Positions 17,081 through 26,235 of a stretch of DNA of 64,000 nucleotides are shown piece after piece. The position numbers and the translations under genes were made by a program. Under the pieces are notes generated by a model. It made no database searches. It was given only the letters and a program-made list of their open reading frames with translations, and was not told the origin of the DNA. Source of the DNA: SCGC-AAA076-P13 sp964276235 (GTDB lineage Bacteria; Pseudomonadota; Gammaproteobacteria; Magnimaribacterales; D2472); NCBI GenBank assembly GCA_964276235.1, contig CAXYEK010000001.1:248001-312000 (forward strand), written 5' to 3'. How positions within the stretch are numbered: the stretch's first letter is position 1; each line of letters begins with the position of its first letter.

Positions 17081-17296
17081 ATACTTATTAAAACCAATAA
17101 TATCTATATTATATACTTACTGTTATTTCTATTAGGCAATCCATTATCTGTTAATAACACACTCATCATCATACAAACAGGGCCATAGAACAAGATAATA
17201 AGATATGTTTAACCATGCTCATATCAGGTTAATCTAACCATTAACAACGTGTTAATAAAAAAAACACTAAAAAAACACACACAACTTAATAACAAC
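17081..17296. other. Gene-free AT-rich gap between mnmG and mnmE
   Basis: A 216-base stretch without a credible gene. It is very AT-rich, with near-repeats of GTTAATAA (17152-17159 and 17249-17256). I find no perfect DnaA box (TTATCCACA). The plus-strand composition changes sharply across it: T+G-rich to the left, A+C-rich to the right, although both neighbouring genes are transcribed the same way. It holds the mnmG promoter region and possibly some replication- or mutation-related boundary. No island or att-like duplication of the mnmE end was seen. Confidence 0.5.
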
Positions 17297-18616
17297 TTAT
17301 TTACCAATGCAAAAAGAGCTAAAAATATCTCCCAACAAAGAATCGGCAGTTTTTAAACCAACAACACCATCAAGGCATGATCGTGCCATTTTTAAATCTT
17401 CAGCAGCAAGCTCTAAGGGACCACCAACCTCTAACTTATCAAAAGACTCGCCCAGATTCATAACAGACTCTGCAAAGAGTTTTATATGCCTATCCCTAAC
17501 CAAGTAAGTGGAGTCAGTCAGCGTGCTGTTTTCAAAAGTCTTTTCAAGTAAAGACTTAAACTCATCAAACCCTGCCCCTGTTTTTGCAGAAACCATACAA
17601 TCAACCCCATCCAAAACCGCCCTATCACCAACTTCTAAATCAATCTTATTTAACAACGAAATAAAATTTTTATTACCAACAAGATCTTGAAATTTTTTCT
17701 GGAAAACAATACTTTCAGAGTCAAAAATACCAACAACAACATCAGACTCATCTATTTGCGAAAGACCGTAATCTATTCCTTTCGACTCTATTAGGTCATC
17801 TGTTTCCCTAAACCCAGCAGAATCAGAAACATGGAATGAAAGGTTGTTATAAAACACCTCAGACTCGATCAAATCTCTTGTTGTTCCTGGTGTATCAGAA
17901 ACCAAAGCCCTTTCAAAACCAAGCAATCGATTAAAGACTGAAGACTTGCCAGAGTTAACAGGCCCAACAAACAAAACTTTTCTTTTTGTAGAACGGCTTT
18001 TTTTATTAACACAGCCACCAACAAACAAATTAAATCTAGAAATTAAAGTCTTCAAATCACCCAACAAAGAGCTATCTAAAAAATCTTGCCCCTCATCCGA
18101 AAAATCTATCTCACCCTCAACCCGCACTCTTAAAAAATCTATCTCTTTTGCAAACTCACACACAGCCCTGGTGAAATCCCCAGAAAGAGACTTGGATGAA
18201 AGAAAAACGTCTTCAACATTTGAACTATCAATTACATCAACAACAGACTCGGCTTCGTTTAGGCTGATCTTGTTATTGAGAAAAGCTCTTTTTGTAAACT
18301 CTCCAGGCGGGGCTTCTTCAAACCCTAGTTCCTTAAAAATCTCAACAAGAAGAGTCATAACACCCAACCCACCATGTGCGTAGACCTCAAACGAGTCCTC
18401 GCCCGTGTAGCTTTCAGGGCCCTTAAAAGAAACAACGCCAACCTTGTCAACAAGGCGATCGCCCTGATAAATAGATTTTAAACTGAAAACCCTATGCTTT
18501 ATTAAAGAACCATTAACAAGTTTTGATAAACCCTCTAAACATCCCTGACCAGAAACCCTAAAAACACAGATAGCAGATTTCGATGGAGGGGTTGCAAGTG
18601 CAAAAACAACAGACAT
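17297..18616 (-). CDS. mnmE: tRNA modification GTPase MnmE
   Basis: A 439-residue dimeric GTPase, partner of MnmG. The N-terminal tetrahydrofolate-binding domain begins MSVVFALATPPSKSAICVFR and includes GPESYTGEDSFEVYAHGG. The G domain has FVGPVNSGKSSVFNRLLG (G1), SDTPGTTRD (G2) and DSAGFRETD (G3). The C-terminus ends SSFCIGK, with the C-x-G-K cysteine essential for modification. The gene strand is unusually G+T-rich, giving a Val/Phe/Gly/Ser-rich protein compared with the Lys/Asn-rich MnmG next door. Confidence 0.96.
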   Translation of the reverse strand: MSVVFALATPPSKSAICVFRVSGQGCLEGLSKLVNGSLIKHRVFSLKSIYQGDRLVDKVGVVSFKGPESYTGEDSFEVYAHGGLGVMTLLVEIFKELGFEEAPPGEFTKRAFLNNKISLNEAESVVDVIDSSNVEDVFLSSKSLSGDFTRAVCEFAKEIDFLRVRVEGEIDFSDEGQDFLDSSLLGDLKTLISRFNLFVGGCVNKKSRSTKRKVLFVGPVNSGKSSVFNRLLGFERALVSDTPGTTRDLIESEVFYNNLSFHVSDSAGFRETDDLIESKGIDYGLSQIDESDVVVGIFDSESIVFQKKFQDLVGNKNFISLLNKIDLEVGDRAVLDGVDCMVSAKTGAGFDEFKSLLEKTFENSTLTDSTYLVRDRHIKLFAESVMNLGESFDKLEVGGPLELAAEDLKMARSCLDGVVGLKTADSLLGDIFSSFCIGK

Positions 18617-18621
18617 GCCGG

Positions 18622-20151
18622 CTAAGTATTATCACCAAGACTTCTGTAAATCATTTTTTGTTGTAACAAGGAAACACCACTGTTCACAACAGAGTACAGG
18701 CACAGACCTGCAGGAAATATAAAGAAGAAAATTGAAAAAACTACAGGCATGGCTTTCATAACTTGAGCTTGTGTGGGATCCATGGTCGGAGGTTGTGGGT
18801 TTAGTCTTTGGGTTAAAACCATTACCAAGCCAAACATTATAGGAAGAATAAAAAACGGGTCCGGTATAGATAAATCATTAATCCAAAAACCCAAAGAGGA
18901 GTGTCGTAGCTCTACCATTTCCCTTAGTGCAAAAAAGAAACCAATAAAAAATGGCATTTGTGCCAGTACCGGCAAACATCCACCAAGGGGGTTAGCGCCC
19001 TCTTTTTTATAAAGAGCCATCATTTCTTGGCCAAGCTTTTGTTTGTCGTCTTTATACCTTTCCTGAAGGTCTTTCATAGGGCCTTGAATTTTTCTCATAC
19101 CAGCCATAGAGGCAAACCCTTTTGCGGTAACCGGCCAAAGAAGCAATTTTAATAGAATAGTAAACAGTATTATTGCTAACCCCCAATTACCTACCATCCC
19201 ATATATTAAATCTAGTACCAAAACCATTGGTTGAGAGATAAACCAAAACCACCCCATATCAATGGAAAGCTCTAGATTGTCTGCTCTTAACTCAAGATCT
19301 TTTCTTATTTTTGGACCAACAAACACTCTATGGGTGTGTGAGTAAACCAAATTTTGTGTTTCGCCCTTTTCAACCGTATACCCCATTCTATAAATGCCAG
19401 CCTCACTAGGTTGAGCAAAATAGTTATAAACATAATCATCAGAACCTATCAAAGCAGCAAAAAAATATTTTTGTATAAATGCAACCCACCCAGACCTAGA
19501 TAAAATAGATACAGGCTCATCAAGACTTCGAAGTCTCGTCGACTCATAAGGGTCAGCATCTGAGCTAAAAGCAACTCCTTGATACGAACTATTGTTCATC
19601 ATTCCACCTTGAGACCAATTTGTTTTAAGGTCTAATGAGGGGCCTTCTGTTCTGAAGAGTGAGGCAAAAGCCTTCCCATTCGAACCGTTTTTGTGAGTGT
19701 CCTTAATTTGTAGTTCATAGGTGGCGGCAGAAAAAGAATACTCTTTAATAATACCAAGGTTACTGTCTTCAAGGGACACAGAGCTACCATCATAAGAAAC
19801 GAGCTTAAAGTCAGGGCTTGTTCCAGTGAATCCGGTTTTTAAATAATACCTAAATATCTCGTTCTCACCAGTTCCAAAAACCCTAACACCTAAAGAATTA
19901 GGAATATTTTCAACACCATACTCCTTAAGCCTTGTTTCAATTATTGCTCCAGTTGCTATAGCAACTTTCACTTTCATAAGATCGTTTTCTAGGTAAACAT
20001 AATCACCATCTGTCATTGGCTGGGCTCTTTCCTCTGCAGCAACTTCAAGATGCTTAGAGTAAGCATCAAACTTTGCTAAGGAAGTCCATTCATAAAACAG
20101 AGCCATTGAAAGTAAAACAATCAAACCTGTATATATTTTTCTAATATTCAT
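18622..20151 (-). CDS. yidC: Membrane protein insertase YidC
   Basis: A 509-residue insertase for inner-membrane proteins such as the ATP synthase c subunit. The N-terminal signal-anchor (IYTGLIVLLSMALFYEW) is followed by a large periplasmic beta-domain (about residues 45-310), the proteobacterial form. The conserved core begins MVGNWGLAIILFTILLKLLLWPVTAKG and ends with QLNPQ-like and LYSVVNSGVSLLQQKMI helices. It lies 15 bases from rnpA; the small yidD gene often found between them is absent. Confidence 0.96.
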   Translation of the reverse strand: MNIRKIYTGLIVLLSMALFYEWTSLAKFDAYSKHLEVAAEERAQPMTDGDYVYLENDLMKVKVAIATGAIIETRLKEYGVENIPNSLGVRVFGTGENEIFRYYLKTGFTGTSPDFKLVSYDGSSVSLEDSNLGIIKEYSFSAATYELQIKDTHKNGSNGKAFASLFRTEGPSLDLKTNWSQGGMMNNSSYQGVAFSSDADPYESTRLRSLDEPVSILSRSGWVAFIQKYFFAALIGSDDYVYNYFAQPSEAGIYRMGYTVEKGETQNLVYSHTHRVFVGPKIRKDLELRADNLELSIDMGWFWFISQPMVLVLDLIYGMVGNWGLAIILFTILLKLLLWPVTAKGFASMAGMRKIQGPMKDLQERYKDDKQKLGQEMMALYKKEGANPLGGCLPVLAQMPFFIGFFFALREMVELRHSSLGFWINDLSIPDPFFILPIMFGLVMVLTQRLNPQPPTMDPTQAQVMKAMPVVFSIFFFIFPAGLCLYSVVNSGVSLLQQKMIYRSLGDNT

Positions 20152-20166
20152 TTTTTATATTATTAC

Positions 20167-20454
20167 TCACGAGTTAAAAGATTTTACAGCCTTAATGATT
20201 TCAACTGAAGCTTCAGAGTATTTTAATTCAACAAAAGGTTTGTAAACAAAAATCACAAAACAGCCATCTGCGGTATATAAGTTTTCATTTCTGAAAATTT
20301 CTTTAATTTGTCTTTTAAATTTATTTCTATGAACCGCAAATTTAAAATTTTTCTTAGATATGGAAACTCTTATCAGATCCGAATCCCCTTTAATAAAAAA
20401 CAGTCTTAGGTTCTTAGATGAGTAAAAGTGTTTTGGTAGTTTGGAAAATACCAA
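20167..20454 (-). CDS. rnpA: Ribonuclease P protein component
   Basis: A 95-residue basic protein that binds the RNase P RNA and helps process tRNA 5' ends. The RNR-type motif is seen as FAVHRNKFKRQIKEIFRNE, with the preceding SISKKNFKFAV strand. The start at 20454 is a TTG codon, two bases after the rpmH stop, and gives a shorter protein than in E. coli (119). The overlap-free rpmH-rnpA-yidC order is conserved across bacteria. Confidence 0.9.
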   Translation of the reverse strand: MVFSKLPKHFYSSKNLRLFFIKGDSDLIRVSISKKNFKFAVHRNKFKRQIKEIFRNENLYTADGCFVIFVYKPFVELKYSEASVEIIKAVKSFNS

Positions 20455-20456
20455 AC

Positions 20457-20591
20457 TTATGCAGTTAAAACCTTGCGGCCTTTTTTTCTTCTAGCGGCAA
20501 GAATTGCTCTTCCAGCTTTTGTAGACATTCTCTCCCTAAAACCATGGGTTCTTTTTCTCTTTAGAGTACTTGGTTGAAATGTTCTTTTCAT
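20457..20591 (-). CDS. rpmH: 50S ribosomal protein L34
   Basis: A 44-residue, strongly basic ribosomal protein. It starts MKRTFQPSTLKRKRTHGFR, continues MSTKAGRAILAARRKKGRK and ends VLTA, nearly matching the universal L34 pattern. It runs from ATG at 20591 to TAA at 20457. A TATAAT (20624-20619, minus strand) lies about 28 bases upstream as a likely -10 element. Confidence 0.97.
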   Translation of the reverse strand: MKRTFQPSTLKRKRTHGFRERMSTKAGRAILAARRKKGRKVLTA

Positions 20592-20768
20592 AATATGCTA
20601 TCCAAAAAATAGTGGCGCATTATAGCCCATTAATTATTAGAATTCATATAAAAGTTAAAAAAGTAATACAATTTTTTTATATACAAGTTATCCACAGAAA
20701 ATTCATTGAGTTATCCTGTAGATATCTTGTTAGTTTTTTTATAGACTAGTGAATCATTAAATAGGGAG
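20592..20768. promoter_or_regulatory. rpmH-dnaA intergenic region, expected oriC and dnaA promoter
   Basis: A 177-base AT-rich gap between divergent rpmH and dnaA, the place of oriC in pseudomonads. It contains one perfect DnaA box, TTATCCACA, at 20688-20696, and one related site, TTATCCTGT, at 20711-20719. Long T- and A-runs (about 20655-20685) could be the unwinding element. Two sites are few for a full origin, so this may be only the dnaA autoregulatory region. Confidence 0.6.
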
Positions 20769-22070
20769 ATGGTATTGGAATTTTGGAATAAGTGCTCAGA
20801 AAAACTTGAAAACAAACTATCACAAGACGATTTTAACACCTGGATCAGACCTTTAAAAGCAAATCTTAACGAGAACGTTCTAGAATTAGTTGCGCCCAAT
20901 GACTTTATTCTCAAATACGTAGAGTCAAATTTAACAGAAGAAATCACCAACATGGTAAAGCAGCAATCAAAGAAAGACATAAATCTTGTCTTTAAGACCC
21001 ACACAAAAGAAACATTTGTTGACAAATATAAAAATGGAAATAAGTCCGAGGATGTAAGGTTGGTTCCTTCATACGTGTTTGAAACCTTTGTTGAAGGAAA
21101 ATCTAACCATTTAGCCCTTGCAGCATCAAAACAAGTAGCATCTAACCCAAAAGGCGACTATAACCCTCTTTTTATATACGGAGGTGTTGGTCTTGGTAAA
21201 ACACACTTAATGCATGCTGTTGGCAATGAAATTCTTAGAAATGAACCAAGCAAGAGAATTGTTTATGTTCATTCAGAAAAATTTGTATCAGATATGGTTA
21301 AAGCTTTACAACTTGGGGCAATGAATGAGTTTAAATCTTTTTATAGAAATGCAGATGCCTTGCTTATAGATGACATACAGTTTTTTGCAGGAAAAGAACA
21401 ATCTCAGGAAGAGTTTTTCCACACATTTAATGCTTTGCTCGATAGAAACAATCAAATGATTTTAACTTGTGATAAATACCCAAAAGAAATCGACGGCCTT
21501 GAAGAAAGACTTAAGTCTAGGCTTGGTTGGGGGCTTCCTGTAGTAATTGACCCACCTGAGCTTGAAACAAGAGCTGCTGTTCTCCTACAAAAGGCATCTT
21601 CTATGGGTGTTGAACTTCCTAACGATTGCGCAATTTATATCGCACAAAGAATAAGATCTAATATAAGAGAACTTGAAGGAGCCTTAAAAAGAGTTGTCGC
21701 CAATGCTAGATTTACAAATCAAATAATCGACCTTGCTTTGGTAAAAGACGCACTAAAAGATCTTTTTGTCATTTCAGCAAAAATGGTTAGCATAGAAAAC
21801 ATTCAGAAAACTGTTGCCGAATATTACAACATTAAACTTTCAGACTTATTATCAAAAAGAAGAAGCAGGTCTATAACAAGACCAAGACAATTAGCAATGG
21901 CACTTACCAAAGAGCTAACTAACCATAGTCTTCCTGAGATTGGAGAAGCTTTTAATGGAAGAGATCACACTACAGTTCTTCATGCTTGCAAGAAGATAGC
22001 TGAGTTAAGAAAAGAAAACCCTTCTCAAGAAGAAGACTATAGAAACCTAAACAGGGCACTTACAAACTAA
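20769..22070 (+). CDS. dnaA: Chromosomal replication initiator protein DnaA
   Basis: A 433-residue AAA+ initiator that binds DnaA boxes and opens the origin. Domain I begins with EFWNKCSEKLENKLSQDDF and WIRPL. The linker domain II is short. Domain III shows Walker A YGGVGLGKTHLMHAVGN and Walker B ADALLIDDIQFF. Domain IV ends with the DNA-contact signature GRDHTTVLHACKKI. An AGGGAG ribosome site touches the ATG at 20769, so the TTG at 20775 is a possible alternative start. First gene of the dnaA-dnaN-recF-gyrB operon. Confidence 0.98.
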   Translation: MVLEFWNKCSEKLENKLSQDDFNTWIRPLKANLNENVLELVAPNDFILKYVESNLTEEITNMVKQQSKKDINLVFKTHTKETFVDKYKNGNKSEDVRLVPSYVFETFVEGKSNHLALAASKQVASNPKGDYNPLFIYGGVGLGKTHLMHAVGNEILRNEPSKRIVYVHSEKFVSDMVKALQLGAMNEFKSFYRNADALLIDDIQFFAGKEQSQEEFFHTFNALLDRNNQMILTCDKYPKEIDGLEERLKSRLGWGLPVVIDPPELETRAAVLLQKASSMGVELPNDCAIYIAQRIRSNIRELEGALKRVVANARFTNQIIDLALVKDALKDLFVISAKMVSIENIQKTVAEYYNIKLSDLLSKRRSRSITRPRQLAMALTKELTNHSLPEIGEAFNGRDHTTVLHACKKIAELRKENPSQEEDYRNLNRALTN

Positions 22071-22072
22071 TA

Positions 22073-23176
22073 ATGGATTTTTATATTAAAAAAGAAGAGG
22101 TTGTAAAATCTCTTAATGCAACGCTGGGTGTTGTAGAAAAAAGACAGACCTTACCAATATTGGCCAATGTTTTGTTTGAGGTAGATGAATCATCACTCAG
22201 GCTTACAGCAACAGACTTAGAGTCGGAGATATCAACTATATCAACCATTGCTAACTTTAAAAGTGGAGGCAAAACAACAGCTCCAGCAAAAAAACTAAGC
22301 GAGCTATGTAGATTATTTAGCGATGATTCAGAAATTCATTTTTTCCTGGATGGTGATAATCTCAGAATTGAAACAGATTCTGGAAAATATAATCTAGCGA
22401 CTCTTCCAAGTGAAGATTTTCCAGTTTTTGAAAAAGAAGAAGCAGAAAATTCAATTAATATAACAGCACAAAATTTAAAATCTTTAATAAGCAAAACGGC
22501 TTTTGCCATGGGTAATCAAGATTGGAGACATTACCTAAACGGACTTTATTTATCAGTTGAAGACACATTCATTACAAGTGTTGCCACTGATGCACATAGG
22601 CTTGCAATGGCTAATTTGGGTATAAATGAAGGTGTTTCAGGAAAAATAACAGGCATTGTTCCACGTAAGTCTATAAATGAAATAGGCAAATTGGTTGGAG
22701 ATAGTTCTGAGAATATATTATTACAACTAGGATCTAGCTCTATTAACGTAGACATCTCTGGAACAAGATTTTCTAGCAAACTTATAGAGGGAAAATTTCC
22801 CGATTATGAGCAAGTTATTCCAAGTGGAGATAGCTCAACTCTATCTATTAATAGAAAATCTTTATCAGAAAGTTTAAGCAGGGTAAGTGTGCTATCAAGC
22901 GAAAAATTTAGAGGCGTCAGAATAATCACATCCGACAACTCTATTAACATATCAGCAAACAATCCTGAAAAAGAACAAGCGGAAGAGTCTGTTGCCTGCA
23001 CTTATGGTGGAGAGCCTATGGATATAGCGTTTAATGTAAATTATTTACAAGAAATACTATCTTCAATAGAGGATAGTAATGTAGAAATACATTTTTTTGG
23101 TTCAGATAAGAGCTGTCTAATAACTAATCCAGGATCTGATAGCTTTAAATACGTAGTAATGCCTTTATTAATCTAA
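22073..23176 (+). CDS. dnaN: DNA polymerase III beta sliding clamp
   Basis: A 367-residue clamp, the usual length (366 in E. coli). It starts MDFYIKKEEVVKSLNATLGVVEKRQTLPIL, with the conserved RQTLPIL and LTATDLE motifs of domain 1. The C-terminus ends SFKYVVMPLLI, close to the family's YVVMPMRL, which forms part of the client-peptide pocket. It encircles DNA and tethers Pol III and other clamp clients. It lies two bases after dnaA. Confidence 0.97.
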   Translation: MDFYIKKEEVVKSLNATLGVVEKRQTLPILANVLFEVDESSLRLTATDLESEISTISTIANFKSGGKTTAPAKKLSELCRLFSDDSEIHFFLDGDNLRIETDSGKYNLATLPSEDFPVFEKEEAENSINITAQNLKSLISKTAFAMGNQDWRHYLNGLYLSVEDTFITSVATDAHRLAMANLGINEGVSGKITGIVPRKSINEIGKLVGDSSENILLQLGSSSINVDISGTRFSSKLIEGKFPDYEQVIPSGDSSTLSINRKSLSESLSRVSVLSSEKFRGVRIITSDNSINISANNPEKEQAEESVACTYGGEPMDIAFNVNYLQEILSSIEDSNVEIHFFGSDKSCLITNPGSDSFKYVVMPLLI

Positions 23177-23193
23177 TTGAAGCTTATATATCA

Positions 23194-23214
23194 TGGGTAC
23201 ATAAATTGTACCCA
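23194..23214. promoter_or_regulatory. Inverted repeat between dnaN and recF
   Basis: TGGGTAC and GTACCCA form perfect 7-base arms around a 7-base loop (ATAAATT), starting 18 bases after the dnaN stop. There is no U-tract, so it is not a textbook terminator. It may be an mRNA-stability stem or a protein-binding palindrome that tunes recF expression. Confidence 0.5.
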
Positions 23215-23236
23215 CAAAATTTAGTTTATTGTACGC

Positions 23237-24310
23237 ATGATAAATAATATAACCTTAAATAATTTCAGATGTTTTAAAAATTCTACACTAGAGCTTTCTC
23301 CTGGAGTCAATTTTTTTTATGGTAAGAATGGTTCCGGTAAGACATCTATACTAGAAGCTATATACCTTTGTTCAAGCGGTAAGTCTTTTAAAAGCTCAAA
23401 TATCAAATCTTTGATCTCAATAGGTACCGATGCATTTAATATTAAAGGATATGATAAAGATAGGGGATACACACTATCCATAACGAAAGAAAAAGATAAA
23501 CCAGTATCAGTTTTACTCAACAACTCAAAAACAACAACCAGCAAGCTCTTAAAAGAATTTCCATCTACAGCAATACATAATAATACCTTCTCTTTCGCAG
23601 ACGCCTCTCCTGACTTTAGAAGAAAGCTTTTAGACCGATCTCTGTTTGTTGCAGATCAAAGCTTTCCAGAAGCATGGTTTTCTTTTCATAGATGCCTAAA
23701 ACAAAGAAATGCTTTGTTGAGAAATGGTTCGATTACGAATATAGAGCCATGGGAAAATAAGATTTCTGATGATGGAACCATCTTAGATAGTAAAAGAGTA
23801 ATTTTCTTTGAACAAACAACAAATGAACTTAAAAATATAATTTCTAAATTAAATAAAACAAGCTCAATAGACTACTTAAAGAATATTCAAATAGAATTTT
23901 TTTCTGGTTGGGATAAAGACAAAAGCCTTAAAGAAATTATGATTGAAAATAGGACAATTGATCTTCAAAGAAGGTCTACAACTGTTGGTCCGCACAAAGC
24001 CGATATAATGTTTTTAATACAAGATATTGATGCCCGGCAAATACTGTCTCGAGGAGAGCAAAAACTCTTCTCAATTCTATGGTGTTGTGCTCAACATGAG
24101 GTGTTAAGAAAAACATATAACATAAGGGCTTCATTGGTTATTGATGATATAAAATCTGAGCTGGATGACAATACCTTTGGAGTGTTCTTAAATTTGCTAG
24201 ATTCACTAAATAATCAAATTATATTTTCCTGTATAGATGATCATTTTAGTAGTAAAATAGATCCTAATTACAAAGACTTCAAAAAGTTCCACGTGGAACA
24301 ATTGAGATAA
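23237..24310 (+). CDS. recF: DNA repair and recombination protein RecF
   Basis: A 357-residue SMC-like ATPase acting with RecO and RecR to load RecA at single-stranded gaps. The Walker A loop is FFYGKNGSGKTSILEAIY. The LSRGEQKLFSILWCC segment is the ABC-type signature, and SLVIDDIKSELDDN the Walker B/D-loop. It begins MINNITLNNFRCFKN, the normal family start. It lies in the dnaA operon, five bases before gyrB. Confidence 0.96.
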   Translation: MINNITLNNFRCFKNSTLELSPGVNFFYGKNGSGKTSILEAIYLCSSGKSFKSSNIKSLISIGTDAFNIKGYDKDRGYTLSITKEKDKPVSVLLNNSKTTTSKLLKEFPSTAIHNNTFSFADASPDFRRKLLDRSLFVADQSFPEAWFSFHRCLKQRNALLRNGSITNIEPWENKISDDGTILDSKRVIFFEQTTNELKNIISKLNKTSSIDYLKNIQIEFFSGWDKDKSLKEIMIENRTIDLQRRSTTVGPHKADIMFLIQDIDARQILSRGEQKLFSILWCCAQHEVLRKTYNIRASLVIDDIKSELDDNTFGVFLNLLDSLNNQIIFSCIDDHFSSKIDPNYKDFKKFHVEQLR

Positions 24311-24315
24311 AAAAT

Positions 24316-26235
24316 ATGCCAAAAAAAGTAGAAGAAAAAACCTACGATTCCACGAATATTCAAGTGTTAAAAGGCTTAGAGGCAGTTAAGAAAAGACCAG
24401 GTATGTATATAGGAGACACAGACGATGGTTCTGGCCTTCATCATATGGTATTTGAAGTTTTAGATAACTGTATCGACGAGGCCATGGCCGGGCACTGTTC
24501 AGATATAAATGTAATAGTTAATAAAGATGAATCAGTAACAGTGAAAGATAATGGTAGGGGTGTTCCTGTTGATGTCCACAAAGACGAAGGAATCTCTGCT
24601 GCAGAATTAATTTTAACTACTCTTCATTCTGGTGGTAAGTTTGATGATAATAGTTATAAGGTATCAGGAGGGCTGCACGGAGTTGGTGTATCAGTTGTCA
24701 ATGCTCTTTCAGACAGATTGATCCTAAAAGTTTGTAGAGATGGCGGTGAGTACTTTCAAGAATATAAACATGGAGTACCGCTTGCAAAATTAAAAAAACT
24801 TGGAGCTTCAAAGGAAACTGGTACAGAGATAACTTTTTACCCATCAAGCACAATTTTCTCAACCGTAATTTTTGAAATCAACAGAATACATAAAAGAATC
24901 CAGGAACTATCATTCTTAAATGCTGGTGTTTCTATAAATGTAGAAGACGCAAGAACAGGAAAGTCTAAGAAATTTAAAAATAATGGTGGCTTATCAAGTT
25001 ATGTATCTTATCTTAAAGGCACTAAAAAGCATGTAACTGAAATATTTGAATGCTCTGGAACTGATAATGACGTTGGTGTTGAGATAGCCCTTCAATGGAC
25101 AGATTCATATACTGAAAATGTATTAGTTTATACAAATAATATCCCTCAAAAAGATGGTGGTACCCATTTGGCTGGATTCAGGGGAAGTCTAACAAGAGTT
25201 TTAAAAGCATTTATAAAAAAAGAAAATGCAAAAAAAGCGCCAACCGATCTACTTGGAGAAGATGTGAGAGAGGGCATAGTTGCTATTATTTCCGTAAAAG
25301 TTCCTGACCCTAAATTCTCTTCACAGACAAAAGAAAAATTAGTCTCATCTGAGGTAGAAAGTGTTGTAAGTACTGTTTTTAGTAAACATTTTAATGATTA
25401 CCTTTTAGAAAATCCAAAAGATGCAGCTGGCATTTATGGAAAAGTAGCAGAGGCGGCGCTTGCTAGAGAGGCAGCAAGAAAAGCTAGAGAAATGACAAGA
25501 AGAAAAGGTGTGCTTGAGATAGCAGGCTTGCCAGGTAAATTAGCAGACTGTCAGGAAAAAGATCCTGCCTTGTCTGAGATATATATAGTTGAGGGAGATT
25601 CTGCTGGTGGCTCTGCCAAGCAAGGAAGAAATAGAAAGAATCAAGCAATCCTCCCTTTAAAAGGAAAAATTATAAATGTAGAAAAAGCTAGAATTGATAA
25701 AGTTCTTGGCTCTCAAGAAGTTGGAACACTTATCAAGGCTCTAGGTTGTGGAATTGGAAAAGACGACTTTGATATTGATAAATTAAGATACCACAGAATT
25801 ATAATAATGACGGATGCGGATGTTGATGGTTCCCACATACGAACCCTACTTTTAACATTCTTTTACAGGCAGATGTTCGATATTGTTGATAGAGGGCATA
25901 TTTATATTGCCCTTCCACCTCTTTACAAAATTACAAAAGGAAAAGAATTTGTATACTGCTCAGACGAAGAACAGAAGGAAGAAGCTGTAAAAACTTTATC
26001 TAAATCTGGGTCAAGAGGCCTTGAAGTTCAAAGATATAAAGGTCTAGGTGAAATGAATCCAGAACAATTATGGACAACCACAATGGATCCTAATGAAAGA
26101 AGGATGATGCAAGTCAATATAAATGATGTTCAAGAAGCAAACCAATCTTTTGAGGTTTTAATGGGGGATGATGTAGAGCCTAGAAGAGAGTTTATTGATG
26201 AAAATGCACTATCAGTTACTGATTTAGATATTTAG
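24316..26235 (+). CDS. gyrB: DNA gyrase subunit B, short form
   Basis: The ATPase subunit of gyrase, which introduces negative supercoils. The GHKL ATPase domain has EVLDNCIDEAMAGHC, VKDNGRGVPVD and SGGLHGVGVSVVNALS. The TOPRIM domain has YIVEGDSAGGSAKQGRNRK and MTDADVDGSHIRTLLL. The C-terminal tail has QRYKGLGEMNPEQLWTTTMDP. At 639 residues it lacks the insertion of roughly 165 residues found in the TOPRIM region of most gammaproteobacterial GyrB (804 in E. coli), and so resembles the Bacillus-length form. Its stop overlaps the convergent plsC stop. Confidence 0.97.
   Translation: MPKKVEEKTYDSTNIQVLKGLEAVKKRPGMYIGDTDDGSGLHHMVFEVLDNCIDEAMAGHCSDINVIVNKDESVTVKDNGRGVPVDVHKDEGISAAELILTTLHSGGKFDDNSYKVSGGLHGVGVSVVNALSDRLILKVCRDGGEYFQEYKHGVPLAKLKKLGASKETGTEITFYPSSTIFSTVIFEINRIHKRIQELSFLNAGVSINVEDARTGKSKKFKNNGGLSSYVSYLKGTKKHVTEIFECSGTDNDVGVEIALQWTDSYTENVLVYTNNIPQKDGGTHLAGFRGSLTRVLKAFIKKENAKKAPTDLLGEDVREGIVAIISVKVPDPKFSSQTKEKLVSSEVESVVSTVFSKHFNDYLLENPKDAAGIYGKVAEAALAREAARKAREMTRRKGVLEIAGLPGKLADCQEKDPALSEIYIVEGDSAGGSAKQGRNRKNQAILPLKGKIINVEKARIDKVLGSQEVGTLIKALGCGIGKDDFDIDKLRYHRIIIMTDADVDGSHIRTLLLTFFYRQMFDIVDRGHIYIALPPLYKITKGKEFVYCSDEEQKEEAVKTLSKSGSRGLEVQRYKGLGEMNPEQLWTTTMDPNERRMMQVNINDVQEANQSFEVLMGDDVEPRREFIDENALSVTDLDI

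Noticed and set aside
17081..17320. Genomic island at the 3' end of mnmE (SGI1-type site)
   Set aside because: mnmE ends normally in CIGK and only 216 gene-free bases separate it from mnmG; no integrase or duplicated end was seen.
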